Assembly (NCBI RefSeq): GCF_009831455.1
Contig: NZ_WOWO01000002.1
Coordinates: 992,001-1,056,000 of the forward strand
Source of the DNA: Salinirussus salinus
Lineage (GTDB): Archaea; Halobacteriota; Halobacteria; Halobacteriales; Haloarculaceae
Reading direction: 5' to 3'
Length of the DNA: 64,000 bases
The notes under the pieces are model-generated. The model saw only the letters and a list, made by a program, of their open reading frames with translations. It did no database searches and was not told the origin of the DNA. Positions 16,838 to 25,841 of this stretch are shown piece by piece (the stretch's first letter is position 1; each line of letters opens with the position of its first letter). The position numbers and the translations under genes were made by a program.

Positions 16838-18676
16838 GTGAACCTCCGTTCCTACTGGCGATTTTTGGTCGTCGTCAAGCAGTTTCTCCCGCTTATCGTC
16901 GCCTACGCCCGCGACCGCAGGCGGTTCCTGCTGTTCGGCCGCTCCCGGCAGGTCTCGCCGGCGACCCGGCGGCGGCGGGCCCGGAAGCTGCTGCAGTCGC
17001 TGCTGACGCTCGGGCCGACGTTCATCAAACTGGGCCAGCTGCTCTCGACCCGGCCCGACATCCTGCCCCCGGAGTACATCGACGAGTTCACCCAGCTCCA
17101 GGACAGCGTCCCGCCGGCGGAGTGGGCGGACGCGCGGGGCGTCATCGAGGCCGACCTGGGGCCCGTCGAGCAAGCCTTCGACGAGTTCGACACCGACGCC
17201 ATCAGCGGCGCGAGCCTCGGGCAGGTCTACCTGGCCGAACACGGGGGCGAGCAGGTGGCCGTGAAGGTCCGCCGGCCGGGCGTGGAGGACCTCGTCGAGG
17301 CCGACCTGCGGGTGATCAGGTGGTCGATCCCGATACTCTCCCGCTTCGTCGGCGAGGCGCAGTCCTTCTCGCTGGAGACGCTGGCCGACGAGTTCGCCAA
17401 GACGATCCGCGAGGAGATGGATTACGCCCGCGAGGCGCGGATGCTCGAGGAGATCAAGGAAAACTTCGCGGACAACCCCGAGATCCGGATCCCGTCGGTC
17501 GTCGACGAGCGCTCGACGGGCCGGGTGCTGACCATGGAGTACGTCCCCGGCACGAAGATCAGCAACGTCGAGGAGCTGGACACCCGCCGGCTCGACCGGA
17601 CCGAGCTCGCGGAGACCCTCCAGCGGGCCTACCTCGATATGATCATCGAGGACGGCGTCTTCCACGCCGACCCCCACCCCGGCAATCTCGCCGTCCAAGA
17701 CGACGGGACGCTGGTCTTCTACGACTTCGGCATGTCGGGCTACGTCGACCCGTTCATCCAGGACCGGATCGTCGATTTTTATGCGGCTGTCGCCGCCCAG
17801 GACATCGACGCGATCCTCGACACGCTGATCGAGATGGGGACGCTCTCCCCGGAGGCCGACCGCCAGGTGATGGCCGACGTGATGGAGCTGGCGATCGCGG
17901 ACGCCCGCGGCGAGGAGATCGAGCAGTACCGCGTCCAGCAGATCGTCCAGCAGGTCGAGGACACCATCTACGAGTTCCCCCTCCGTCTGCCCTCGAATCT
18001 GGCGCTCGTGCTCCGGGTGGCGACGGTCGTCGAGGGCGTCTGTGTGACGCTGGACCCGGAGTTCGACTTCATCTCGGTGGCGACGGAGTACCTCGGCGAG
18101 CAGGGGTTCATCGAGGAGGGCGTCCGGGAGTACGTCGAGGACCGCGTGACCGAGGTGACCGACGCCGCGCAGTCGGCGGTGCGCGTGCCGCCGAAGCTGG
18201 AGTCGGCGCTCGACACCATCGAACGTGACGCACTGACGGTCAAGGCGGAGCTCAAGGACCCCGACAGGCGGTTCGAGCGGCTGGCAAAGCGAGTGATCCT
18301 CGGGCTCGTCTTCACCGCTGGGGTCCTCGCGACGACGGTCCTGTACGTCTTCGAGACGGCGCAGGCCACCGGTATCGCCGCCGGCCTCACGCTCGTCGTG
18401 GGCGTTCTCATCTGGCGGTCGTTCCGCAAGCGCCGCGGTATCCGGGCCGAGCCCCAGTTCACCCGGCAGGCGATGCGCGAGCGCGACGAGGGAACGGAGT
18501 CGGAGGGGCCGGCACTGGGACTCGGTGGCGCCGGACCCGGAGTCGGCCCCGGGTCGGGAGCCGGTACCGGGCCCGGAGCCGACGCCGGGGAGGGAGAGAG
18601 TGCCAGCCCGAGCAGGCCGGAAAGCGGAGCCGACACCGGGAACCCGGAGGACCGCCCCGGAAGCGGGCCGGGGTAA
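16838..18676 (+). CDS. AarF/ABC1/UbiB family atypical kinase
   Basis: A 612-residue membrane-associated protein of the UbiB family. Motifs in order: FIKLGQLLSTR (KxGQ), GASLGQVY (Ala-rich loop replacement), VAVKVRRPGV (catalytic Lys), EMDYAREA, FHADPHPGN and YDFGMSGYV. Two membrane helices follow near residues 485-530, then a Gly/Ser/Glu low-complexity tail. Family members act as ATPases or kinases supporting isoprenoid quinone synthesis. The GTG at 16838 is the best start; the frame upstream is shadowed by the Hsp20 gene. Confidence 0.9.
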   Translation: MNLRSYWRFLVVVKQFLPLIVAYARDRRRFLLFGRSRQVSPATRRRRARKLLQSLLTLGPTFIKLGQLLSTRPDILPPEYIDEFTQLQDSVPPAEWADARGVIEADLGPVEQAFDEFDTDAISGASLGQVYLAEHGGEQVAVKVRRPGVEDLVEADLRVIRWSIPILSRFVGEAQSFSLETLADEFAKTIREEMDYAREARMLEEIKENFADNPEIRIPSVVDERSTGRVLTMEYVPGTKISNVEELDTRRLDRTELAETLQRAYLDMIIEDGVFHADPHPGNLAVQDDGTLVFYDFGMSGYVDPFIQDRIVDFYAAVAAQDIDAILDTLIEMGTLSPEADRQVMADVMELAIADARGEEIEQYRVQQIVQQVEDTIYEFPLRLPSNLALVLRVATVVEGVCVTLDPEFDFISVATEYLGEQGFIEEGVREYVEDRVTEVTDAAQSAVRVPPKLESALDTIERDALTVKAELKDPDRRFERLAKRVILGLVFTAGVLATTVLYVFETAQATGIAAGLTLVVGVLIWRSFRKRRGIRAEPQFTRQAMRERDEGTESEGPALGLGGAGPGVGPGSGAGTGPGADAGEGESASPSRPESGADTGNPEDRPGSGPG

Positions 18677-18724
18677 GCCTGAGCGGTCGAACGGCCGTGA
18701 GCCGAACGGAGCCGTTCCAAACCG

Positions 18725-18730
18725 TTTATA
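18725..18730 (+). promoter_or_regulatory. TATA box of the aIF5A gene
   Basis: TTTATA ends 25 bases before the ATG at 18755, consistent with a leaderless transcript that may continue into the agmatinase gene. Confidence 0.55.
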
Positions 18731-18754
18731 CTCGGGGATCGACAACCGGGAGGC

Positions 18755-19126
18755 ATGCCACGAGAGCAGACCGAGGTCCGCGACCTCGACGAGGGGAGCT
18801 ACGTCATGATCGACGACGCCCCCTGCAAGATCAACTCCTACAGCACGGCGAAGCCGGGCAAACACGGCAGCGCGAAAGCCCGTATCGAGGCCGAGGGCGT
18901 CTTCGACGGCAAGAAGCGCTCGCTCTCCCAGCCCGTCGACGCCAAGGTCTGGGTCCCGATCATCAACCGCAAACAGGGCCAGGTCATCAACGTGGACGGC
19001 GACGAGATCCAGGTGATGGACCTGGAGACCTACGAGAATTTCGTGATGCGCGCCGACGGGGTCGACGCCGAGGCCGACGACGAGATCGAGTTCCTGGAGT
19101 ACGAGGAGCAACGGAAGATCGTCTGA
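18755..19126 (+). CDS. eif5A: Translation initiation factor aIF5A
   Basis: A 123-residue protein with an N-terminal SH3-like domain carrying the modification loop [10 protein letters not shown] (the lysine before HG receives hypusine) and a C-terminal OB fold. It relieves ribosome stalling at difficult peptide sequences. The next gene, agmatinase, starts at the base after its stop codon, and deoxyhypusine synthase lies 2.7 kb downstream. The modifying enzymes are therefore nearby. Confidence 0.97.
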   Translation: MPREQTEVRDLDEGSYVMIDDAPCKINSYSTAKPGKHGSAKARIEAEGVFDGKKRSLSQPVDAKVWVPIINRKQGQVINVDGDEIQVMDLETYENFVMRADGVDAEADDEIEFLEYEEQRKIV

Positions 19127-19933
19127 ATGTTCCCGGGGGCAACGGCCGACCGGACCGACGCCGACTACGCCCTCGTCGGGGCGCCGCTGGATGCCACGAC
19201 TTCCTTCCGGCCGGGGACCCGCTTCGGACCCCGCGAGGTCCGGCACGCTGCCGGCGGCTTCGAGGATTTCGACCACCGCTCCGGCCGCTCCTTCTCGGAT
19301 CTTGCCGTCCACGACCACGGCGACGTCCACCCCCGCGCCGACGTCGACGAGTATCTCGAGTACCTCCGCGGAACACTCGCGGACTACGCAGTGGAGGGGA
19401 CGGTACCGCTCGTGGTCGGCGGCGAGCATACCGTCGCGCTGGCGGCGGTGCGGGCGCTCGAGCCCGACGTGGCGGTCGTTCTCGACGCCCATCTGGACCT
19501 CCGGGAGACGTACGCGGACGCCGGGACGAGTCACGCGACGGTCACCCGCCGGCTGCTCTCGGTCGTCGACGAGGTCGTCGTCCTGGGTGCCCGGGCCGGC
19601 AGCCAGGAGGGGTGGGAGCGGGCCGAGGCCGACGACGTGACCGTCGTGGGCCCGGACGCGGTGAGCGAGTGGGAGCCGGAACTGGAGGGGGACGTCTATC
19701 TGAGCGTCGACGTCGACGCCGCGGACCCGGGGTACGCGCCGGGCACCGGCACGCCGGAGCCGTTCGGGCTGGAGCCGGCGACGATGCGCGGTGTGGTCCG
19801 CGGGGTCGCCCCCCGGGCCGTCGGGTTCGACGCCGTCGAGGTCAACGACCGCGACGACGGCCAGGCGGCGACGCTCGCCGCCAAGCTCCTCCGCGAGTTC
19901 GTCTTCGCACACGCCGCGGGTTCGGACGCGTAG
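19127..19933 (+). CDS. speB: Agmatinase/arginase-family ureohydrolase
   Basis: A 268-residue binuclear-metal ureohydrolase. Metal ligands are in VVGGEHTVAL, LDAHLDLRE and SVDVDAADPGYAPGTGTPEP. It hydrolyses agmatine, or an agmatine-derived guanidine, to urea. In haloarchaea, an agmatine-based route to hypusine has been proposed in which deoxyhypusine synthase transfers from agmatine and an agmatinase homologue removes urea. Direct adjacency to aIF5A (no spacer) supports that role here, but free agmatine hydrolysis is also possible. Confidence 0.9.
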   Translation: MFPGATADRTDADYALVGAPLDATTSFRPGTRFGPREVRHAAGGFEDFDHRSGRSFSDLAVHDHGDVHPRADVDEYLEYLRGTLADYAVEGTVPLVVGGEHTVALAAVRALEPDVAVVLDAHLDLRETYADAGTSHATVTRRLLSVVDEVVVLGARAGSQEGWERAEADDVTVVGPDAVSEWEPELEGDVYLSVDVDAADPGYAPGTGTPEPFGLEPATMRGVVRGVAPRAVGFDAVEVNDRDDGQAATLAAKLLREFVFAHAAGSDA

Positions 19934-20019
19934 GCCGGCGGGCGCGACTGCGGGTCCCGCGCCCGCCCGGGTGGCGTCGGTGGCGTGGCCTTTTTGCCCG
20001 GAGCCCCACTGCCCCCGGT

Positions 20020-20949
20020 ATGGACCGCCTCTCCTCGTGTTACTTCTGCGGGACGGCCCTCGACGAGCCGCTGCAGGACTACTCCCTGGTCGCGGGGGAC
20101 ACCGGCGAGCACGGGGCTGTGGTGACGCTGTGCCCGGGCTGTCACCACAAGCTCGAGACCGTCCTCGACGTGGTAGTCGGCGAAGACGAGATCCTCCCCG
20201 CGCTCGAGGACACAGACCGGGCTGCCCTCGAGGGTGAGTCGCCCGCGGCGCTGACCGAACCCGAGACCGAGAGCGGGCCCGACCCCATCGCGCTGGGCGA
20301 CGGCGAACAGAGCGACAGCGAGGAGCGCGACGGGGCGAGCGACGCGGGCAGCGTCGGTGGCGCGGGCGAAGGCGGCGAGGGCGACACCGGCGGGGCGGCC
20401 CCGACCGACGCCGAGACCGAAGCCGGGGATGGGGCCGAACCGGATGTCGAACCGCCCGCTGTCGACAGCGCGGACGCGGAGAGCGGGAGGGACGCCGATG
20501 GGCCGGACGACGAGACGGCCGGGGACTCGCGCGACGCCGGCGCGGACCCCCCAGACGCCGACGGTGACACGTCGGACGCGGACCGTGGGGCGGCCGACGA
20601 CGGGAGCGACGGGGCCGGCGGAACGGGATCGCCGTCGCCGGCAGACGGCAGGAACACGGGGACGGACAGTACGGCAACCGAGGCGGCGACGGCCGGCGAC
20701 ACGGCGGACGAGAGAGGCGGAACGGACCCCGACAGGGAGGTGACGGCGACGGTCTCGGCGCTGGAGTACAACAAGGTGATGCGGCTGCTCCAGAACCGGG
20801 AGTTCCCGGTCGACCGGGCGGAGATCGAGACCGTCGCCGCCAGCGCCTACGAGCTCTCCGAGAGCGAGTGTGCGGCGGTGATCGACCTGGCGGTCGACCG
20901 CGGGCTGATCGCCGAACGGGACGGCCAGCTCGTCCGGCCCGACGGATAG
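20020..20949 (+). CDS. Zinc-finger protein with long acidic linker
   Basis: A 309-residue protein of unknown function. An N-terminal CYFCGTALDEP ... CPGCHHKLETVLD module has two CxxC pairs that probably bind zinc. A roughly 150-residue disordered stretch of Asp, Glu, Gly, Ala and Ser follows. The C-terminal 70 residues look like a winged helix (SALEYNKVMRLLQNREFPVD to LAVDRGLIAERDGQLVRPDG). The architecture suggests a nucleic-acid-binding regulator. It lies between agmatinase and Nif3 in the same direction. I do not recognise a named family. Confidence 0.7.
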   Translation: MDRLSSCYFCGTALDEPLQDYSLVAGDTGEHGAVVTLCPGCHHKLETVLDVVVGEDEILPALEDTDRAALEGESPAALTEPETESGPDPIALGDGEQSDSEERDGASDAGSVGGAGEGGEGDTGGAAPTDAETEAGDGAEPDVEPPAVDSADAESGRDADGPDDETAGDSRDAGADPPDADGDTSDADRGAADDGSDGAGGTGSPSPADGRNTGTDSTATEAATAGDTADERGGTDPDREVTATVSALEYNKVMRLLQNREFPVDRAEIETVAASAYELSESECAAVIDLAVDRGLIAERDGQLVRPDG

Positions 20950-20976
20950 AAGGGCGCCGACGCCACAGACGTGGAC

Positions 20977-21744
20977 ATGCACTGTGGCGACCTCTGTGAC
21001 CGGCTGGACGAGTTGCTGGACACGGCGGCCTACGCCGACCTCGACGCCAGCGCGAACGGCCTCCAGATCGGCCGGCGAGAGCGGGAGGTCGACCGGGTCG
21101 CGGTCGCGGTCGACGCCGCGGAGGCGACAGTCGAGGCAGCCCGCGAGGCCGGCGCGGACCTTCTGTTGACCCACCACGGCCTCGTCTGGGACGGGCTGGA
21201 GCGGGTGACCGGTCGCGACTACGACCGGGTCGCGGGGCTGGTCGAAGGCGACGTCGGGCTGTACGTCTCCCACCTCCCGCTCGATGGTCACCAGAAGCTG
21301 GGCAACGCCGCCGGCGTGGGCGACGTGCTCGGTCTGGCAGACCGGGAGCCCTTCGGGACCATGGGCCCGGAGGAGATCGGCCAGCGAGGGCGGCTCCCGG
21401 AGCCTGCCGCGGTCGGCGACCTGCGGGAGCGGCTCGCGGCGGAACTCAACACCGGCGGGCAGGGCGTGCAGGTGCTGGACTTCGGCCCCGAGGCCGTCGA
21501 GGACGTCGCCGTCGTCACCGGGAGCGGCGTCGACTGGCTGGAGGAGGCCATCGAGGTCGGGGCGGACGCGCTGGTCACCGGCGAGGGCAAGCAGTTCGCC
21601 TACCACGAGGCCCGGGAAGCCGGGGTTCACGTCGTGCTCGCGGGCCACTACGCCACCGAGACCTTCGGCGTGCGGGCGCTCGCCGGGCGGCTCGAGGAGT
21701 GGGGACTGGAGACGACGTACATCGACCACCCGACGGGGCTGTAG
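20977..21744 (+). CDS. Nif3-like dinuclear metal centre protein
   Basis: A 255-residue NIF3/DUF34 member. Hallmarks are the DASANGLQIG loop near the N-terminus, LLLTHHGLVWDG (metal-binding His pair), LYVSHLPLDGH and a C-terminal VLAGHYATETFGV. The family forms hexameric toroids with two metals; biochemical function is debated (GTP cyclohydrolase-like or metal chaperone). A GTG at 20971 two codons upstream is an alternative start. Part of the collinear run from aIF5A to deoxyhypusine synthase. Confidence 0.88.
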   Translation: MHCGDLCDRLDELLDTAAYADLDASANGLQIGRREREVDRVAVAVDAAEATVEAAREAGADLLLTHHGLVWDGLERVTGRDYDRVAGLVEGDVGLYVSHLPLDGHQKLGNAAGVGDVLGLADREPFGTMGPEEIGQRGRLPEPAAVGDLRERLAAELNTGGQGVQVLDFGPEAVEDVAVVTGSGVDWLEEAIEVGADALVTGEGKQFAYHEAREAGVHVVLAGHYATETFGVRALAGRLEEWGLETTYIDHPTGL

Positions 21745-21810
21745 GACCGCAACCGGAGTCGTCACCCCCGGACCGCACGGCTTTAGCCGGCTCGCAGTCG
21801 ATGCGGGGAC

Positions 21811-22809
21811 ATGAGCGAGGACAGCCGCGAGGCGTTCGACCACGACCCCGTGGCGCACGCGGAGGCGCGAGCGGGGATGACCGTCGGCGAACTCGCCGCG
21901 GAGTACGGCTCTGCCGGCTTCGGGGCGGGGGCGCTCCACGAGGCCGTCGACATCTACGCCGAGATGCTCGGCGACGGGGTGACGAACTTCGTCGGGCTGG
22001 CGGGCGCGATGGTCCCGGCGGGGATGCGCCGGCTCGTCGCCGACCTGGTCCGGGACGGGCACGTCGACGCCCTCGTGACGACGGGCGCGAACCTCACCCA
22101 CGACACCATCGAGGCCATCGGCGGCCACCACCACCACGGCGAGGAGCCCCCGGAAGCCGAGCGCCGGGCCCACGACGAACAGCTCCGCGAGGAGGGCGTC
22201 GACCGCATCTACGACGTCTACCTCCCTCAGGAACACTTCACCGCCTTCGAGTCACACCTCCGCAGCGAGGTCTTCCCGGCCCTCGCGGAGGAGGGGACCG
22301 TGAGCATCCAGCGGCTGACCGAGGAGCTCGGGCGGGCGAACGCGGACACGAATGTCACAGAGGATATCGACGCCGGCCCCGGTATCGCGGCCGCGGCGTA
22401 CGAGGCCGGCGTGCCGGTCTACTGTCCGGCCGTCCAGGACTCGGTGCTGGGGCTGCAGGCCTGGATGTACGGCCAGACCTCCGACTTTTCGCTCGATGCG
22501 CTGGCCGATATGGACCGGCTGACCGACCAGGCCTACCACGCCGAGGAGGCCGGGGCGCTGGTGGTCGGCGGCGGCGTGCCCAAGAACTTCGTGCTCCAGA
22601 CGATGCTCGTCTCGCCCGATGCCTACGACTACGCGGTCCAGCTGACAATGGACCCGCCACAGACCGGCGGGCTCTCCGGGGCGACGCTCGACGAGGCCCG
22701 CTCGTGGGGGAAACTCGAGCGAGCGGCCCGGAACGTCTCCGTCTACGCCGACGCGACGATCACGCTCCCGCTTCTGGTCGCGGCGGCGCGGGAACGGGTC
22801 GGGGAGTAA
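21811..22809 (+). CDS. dys: Deoxyhypusine synthase
   Basis: A 332-residue NAD-dependent enzyme that transfers an aminobutyl group (or, in the proposed haloarchaeal variant, the agmatine-derived group) to the aIF5A lysine. The catalytic lysine lies in VVGGGVPKNFVLQ near residue 256. Other family blocks are VTNFVGLAGAMVPAGMRRLV, DALVTTGANLTHD and VYCPAVQDSVLG. A His-rich loop (GGHHHHGEE) follows the TTGANLTHD block. It is collinear with aIF5A and agmatinase. Confidence 0.96.
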   Translation: MSEDSREAFDHDPVAHAEARAGMTVGELAAEYGSAGFGAGALHEAVDIYAEMLGDGVTNFVGLAGAMVPAGMRRLVADLVRDGHVDALVTTGANLTHDTIEAIGGHHHHGEEPPEAERRAHDEQLREEGVDRIYDVYLPQEHFTAFESHLRSEVFPALAEEGTVSIQRLTEELGRANADTNVTEDIDAGPGIAAAAYEAGVPVYCPAVQDSVLGLQAWMYGQTSDFSLDALADMDRLTDQAYHAEEAGALVVGGGVPKNFVLQTMLVSPDAYDYAVQLTMDPPQTGGLSGATLDEARSWGKLERAARNVSVYADATITLPLLVAAARERVGE

Positions 22810-22812
22810 GAG

Positions 22813-24294
22813 TCAGCGCCAGCCGGCCGGGATAGCCTCGGGCTGGCGGCGGTCGACGACGACGTAGACGGCCAGCAGGGCGACCCCGGCGGCGGCGACG
22901 ACGAGGAAGTTCGTGTTCAGTCCCGAGAAGACCCCGTCGACGAGTGCCTGCGCGGTTTCGACGACGAACTCCTGGTCGGCGTCCGCGAGGGCGTCCCCGA
23001 GTTGCCGGTCGGCCTCGCCGCTCCCGACCGTCCCCGCGACGAACCCGAGCACCCCGGCCACGAGCAGGCTCGCGCCCACGGCGCGGGCGGCCTTGCTGAC
23101 CGAGTGCGAGACGAGGAGGATCGAGAGCGCCAAGATTAGGGCCACGACCGGAAGGACGAGCCCGAGCGTGCTCACCAGCTGGACCGTCCCCCGTGCCTCG
23201 TCGACGGCCTGGCGCTGGTCGTCGGAGAGCTGTTCGGTGACGTCGATGGTGTCGTCGACCTGCCCGCCCACCTGCTCCTGGGCGTAGCGGGCGACGCTGC
23301 CGTAGAACTCGTCACGGGCGGCCTGCACGCGCTGGCGGAACTCCTCGTGGGAGAGGTCGCTGGTGAACCCGAGGATGAAGGTCGTCTCCAGCCGGAAAAT
23401 GGAGTCCTGGAGGTACGGCGGGAGGTCGCTGACCTGCGGGCGGGTGTTGTCGACGACCGTCCGGTTGAGGTCCTCGCGGGTGGCGCCGGTCCGGTCGAGG
23501 GCCTGGCTGTACTCGTTCTGCAGTTCGCGGTAGGTCTCCGGGTCCTCGTAAGCGCGCGCGAGCCGGTCGGGGTCGACCTCGGCGCCCGGAAGCGAGAAGG
23601 CGCCGGCGAAGGCCTCCTGCTGGAGCAGGTCGGTCACCGGGACTTCCTGGAGTTGCTCCTCGACGGTCGGCTCGATGTTGTCGGTGACCGGTGTCGTGTC
23701 GACGGCCAGCACGAGGTCGGCCCGTTCGCCCTTGAGGTAGGCGTAGAAGCGTTCGAGGTTGGTCGAGATGACGTCGCTCACGTACTCCTCGGTCACCAGT
23801 TCCCGGACGGTCCCCTCGACGAGTCCGTCCGCGTTGGGGATGTAGTCGGCCCCGCCCAGCGAGCCAGCCTCTTCGATGATGACGTCCTCTGCCTGCACCT
23901 CGATCTCGGCGGTCGCGTCCGTCCCCTCGAGCGTGTTCGAGACGTAGTCGGCGTTCAGCGCCGTCCCCTGCGCGGCGAAGATGCCGCTCGTGGCGATGAC
24001 GCTGACCGCCAGCAGGAACCCGAGGACGAAGACCCCGACCCGCCGGGCCGTCGAGGGACCCTCGTCGCCGGGCGGCCGGGTGCCGCCCGGGCCGCCGGGA
24101 GGGGCCGGTCCGCCGCCTCCCTCGGAACCACCGCCGCGGCGTTCCGTCCCGCTCTCGCGACCGGACTGTCGGCCCGGCCGGTCGCCAGACCGTGTCTGTG
24201 CCTCTGTTCGGCCGTCCCGTGGCTCCCCCTGACGGCCACCCCCATCAGCCACGACTCGGACGGCACCGCCGACTGACTGCTCGTCTGACGTCAC
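22813..24294 (-). CDS. Haloarchaeal membrane protein of unknown function
   Basis: A 493-residue protein with a roughly 85-residue Gly/Arg/Pro/Glu-rich disordered N-terminus. One hydrophobic helix (VGVFVLGFLLAVSVIATSGI) follows, then a roughly 270-residue acidic, helical extracytoplasmic region, then three C-terminal helices. The topology, one helix plus a large external domain plus three helices, recalls some transport-accessory proteins, but I recognise no family. It converges with deoxyhypusine synthase and borders the AT-rich island on its 5' side. Confidence 0.7.
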   Translation of the reverse strand: MTSDEQSVGGAVRVVADGGGRQGEPRDGRTEAQTRSGDRPGRQSGRESGTERRGGGSEGGGGPAPPGGPGGTRPPGDEGPSTARRVGVFVLGFLLAVSVIATSGIFAAQGTALNADYVSNTLEGTDATAEIEVQAEDVIIEEAGSLGGADYIPNADGLVEGTVRELVTEEYVSDVISTNLERFYAYLKGERADLVLAVDTTPVTDNIEPTVEEQLQEVPVTDLLQQEAFAGAFSLPGAEVDPDRLARAYEDPETYRELQNEYSQALDRTGATREDLNRTVVDNTRPQVSDLPPYLQDSIFRLETTFILGFTSDLSHEEFRQRVQAARDEFYGSVARYAQEQVGGQVDDTIDVTEQLSDDQRQAVDEARGTVQLVSTLGLVLPVVALILALSILLVSHSVSKAARAVGASLLVAGVLGFVAGTVGSGEADRQLGDALADADQEFVVETAQALVDGVFSGLNTNFLVVAAAGVALLAVYVVVDRRQPEAIPAGWR

Positions 24295-24639
24295 GGATGT
24301 GCGAACCTGTAGGATACAACTACTTATGTCATCCGGCCGGGCCCGGAACCGTCTTCCGTGGCCGGCCGGTACCCCCGGCCGGCCGATGACGAACCGTGTG
24401 TTCCGAGCCGCATTCTCCCGCGGCGATGACGAACCCTATGAGTGCCGAGGTCTGCATCTCTTACCTAAGAGATGCATTCGTTATTGGACGAATGAACAGC
24501 AGAGCGTGGAGAACAGAGCTAATAAATTACAATTTCGCGTTCGATACGAGGTTTCAGTTTTTGTCCACACGTCGATCGATACGGTGAATCTCGGACGGAT
24601 CAACGGAAAGGTGAGTCACAGTTGGCTGTTTTCACCCGG
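24295..24639. other. Island-edge intergenic region with palindromes and a direct repeat
   Basis: No gene is apparent in these 345 bases. Two copies of CGATGACGAACC lie at 24384-24395 and 24424-24435, in a wider imperfect repeat ending in CCGAG. A perfect inverted repeat TGCATCTCTTA / TAAGAGATGCA spans 24453-24476 with a two-base centre. It is followed at once by ATTCGT / ACGAAT (24476-24493). Base composition changes here from GC-rich chromosome to AT-richer island. Possible roles are an operator, a transcription end, or a relic of the integration site. Confidence 0.5.
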
Positions 24640-25581
24640 CTACTTCTTCCCTTGGCTTTTGAGGTGGTACTCCAATATCGTATCCATACCTGTGAGAAAT
24701 TCCGTGACGTCGATGGATTCGATGGAATACTCATCCTCGAGTCGCTCTCTTCGTGTTTCCCACTCTGAGAGGAACCAATCAGCGATATCGGCCTCTTCGA
24801 TAGCTGCGATAACCTCTTCCGGAGAGACCTCTGATTTCTCATCGACAAGCATTTGTGGGTCGAAAAGCCCCTCTTCTGCTGCTCGGATCACGACCCCTGA
24901 CGACAGATCGCCTTCCTGAATCTCTCGTCGCCACGTACTTACCCAGTTGCCGATACGGGCCATCTGCTGGCACTCGTAGATCAATCCTCGGAGTCGACCC
25001 AAGTCGGTCGGATCGAACGAGGGCGAGTACGTCAAGTCTATATCGGCGTACGGGAACATGACCATGTTGTAACTCCCGAGGGCGTACGCTTCAGAGAGAT
25101 TCGCCATCGTTGGCGTGTGGTTGACCAGAAATCCGTACCGCATCGACTGCAGAGCCTGACGGAGATCGAAGAGAAAGACGTCTTCGTATTCTCCATAGAG
25201 TGGATTTGCCTGGAGCGCTGTCTCGAACTCGTCCCACACGTCCCTTACGACGGAAAGATACTCGCTGTCGACGTTGGAGTGACCCGTCTCACTGCTGTAC
25301 TGCTCGAACGGGATCTTTGCACCCTCTTCGAAGGTTTCCTTGTCGTGAATCTGGTCTGCCAGGTCATCCAGGAGCGTGATATACATCGTGAGTAGGGTTT
25401 TCTGCTCCCGCACCTCTCCCCCCTTATTGACAACAGAAGAAAGTCGGAAATTCGGCCATAGTGAATGCAACCATTTCCAGACATAGTCGTCTCGGATCCC
25501 GACATTTTCGTCATACTCGGCTTCTAATTGAATAACCGATTCCGGAAGAGATACCTCTCGAACCCCCAATTCACTATCCAT
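24640..25581 (-). CDS. Candidate class I terpene synthase
   Basis: A 313-residue protein with both metal-binding signatures of class I terpene cyclases. An aspartate-rich DDLAD lies at residues 72-76 (TLLDDLADQIHD). An NSE-type N-x-x-x-T-x-x-x-E lies at 212-220 (NWVSTWRREI), in the familiar context of MARIGNW before it and EGDLSSGVV after it. The spacing of about 140 residues and the overall length fit bacterial class I cyclases. Aromatic-rich helices and MRYGFL near 147-152 add support. These enzymes ionise a prenyl diphosphate and cyclise it. Codon use is AT-richer than in flanking genes, which suggests transfer. No prenyltransferase neighbour is visible; the product cannot be predicted. 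Confidence 0.7.
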   Translation of the reverse strand: MDSELGVREVSLPESVIQLEAEYDENVGIRDDYVWKWLHSLWPNFRLSSVVNKGGEVREQKTLLTMYITLLDDLADQIHDKETFEEGAKIPFEQYSSETGHSNVDSEYLSVVRDVWDEFETALQANPLYGEYEDVFLFDLRQALQSMRYGFLVNHTPTMANLSEAYALGSYNMVMFPYADIDLTYSPSFDPTDLGRLRGLIYECQQMARIGNWVSTWRREIQEGDLSSGVVIRAAEEGLFDPQMLVDEKSEVSPEEVIAAIEEADIADWFLSEWETRRERLEDEYSIESIDVTEFLTGMDTILEYHLKSQGKK

Positions 25582-25841
25582 CAGTATCCCATCAGCTCCA
25601 AATCATTACCAAGTATTTGTCCAGTGGCTATTAAATCCAGCCTTTTCGACAAAATCGGTCTATTCGATAGCACCAGCACCACTCCTTGACATCGTCGCTG
25701 AGAACGATTCCCTATTGAGTCGGAGTGGATTTCTTCCGGCCGATGCAGATCGAACGGGAAACAGCCCGCCGTGAACCGGCACGGGATCCGTTCGATTGGG
25801 TGGTATTGCGGCTATCCAACCGCTCTAAAAGTAGAGGTTTT

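Noticed and set aside
16613-20677. A 1354-codon open frame on the minus strand
   Set aside because: It is antisense to Hsp20, UbiB, aIF5A, agmatinase and the zinc-finger gene. Its product is Arg/Pro-rich and without family motifs; long antisense frames are common at this GC content.
19696-22236. An 846-codon minus-strand open frame
   Set aside because: Shadow of agmatinase, zinc-finger, Nif3 and deoxyhypusine synthase genes; low-complexity Val/Arg/Gly composition.
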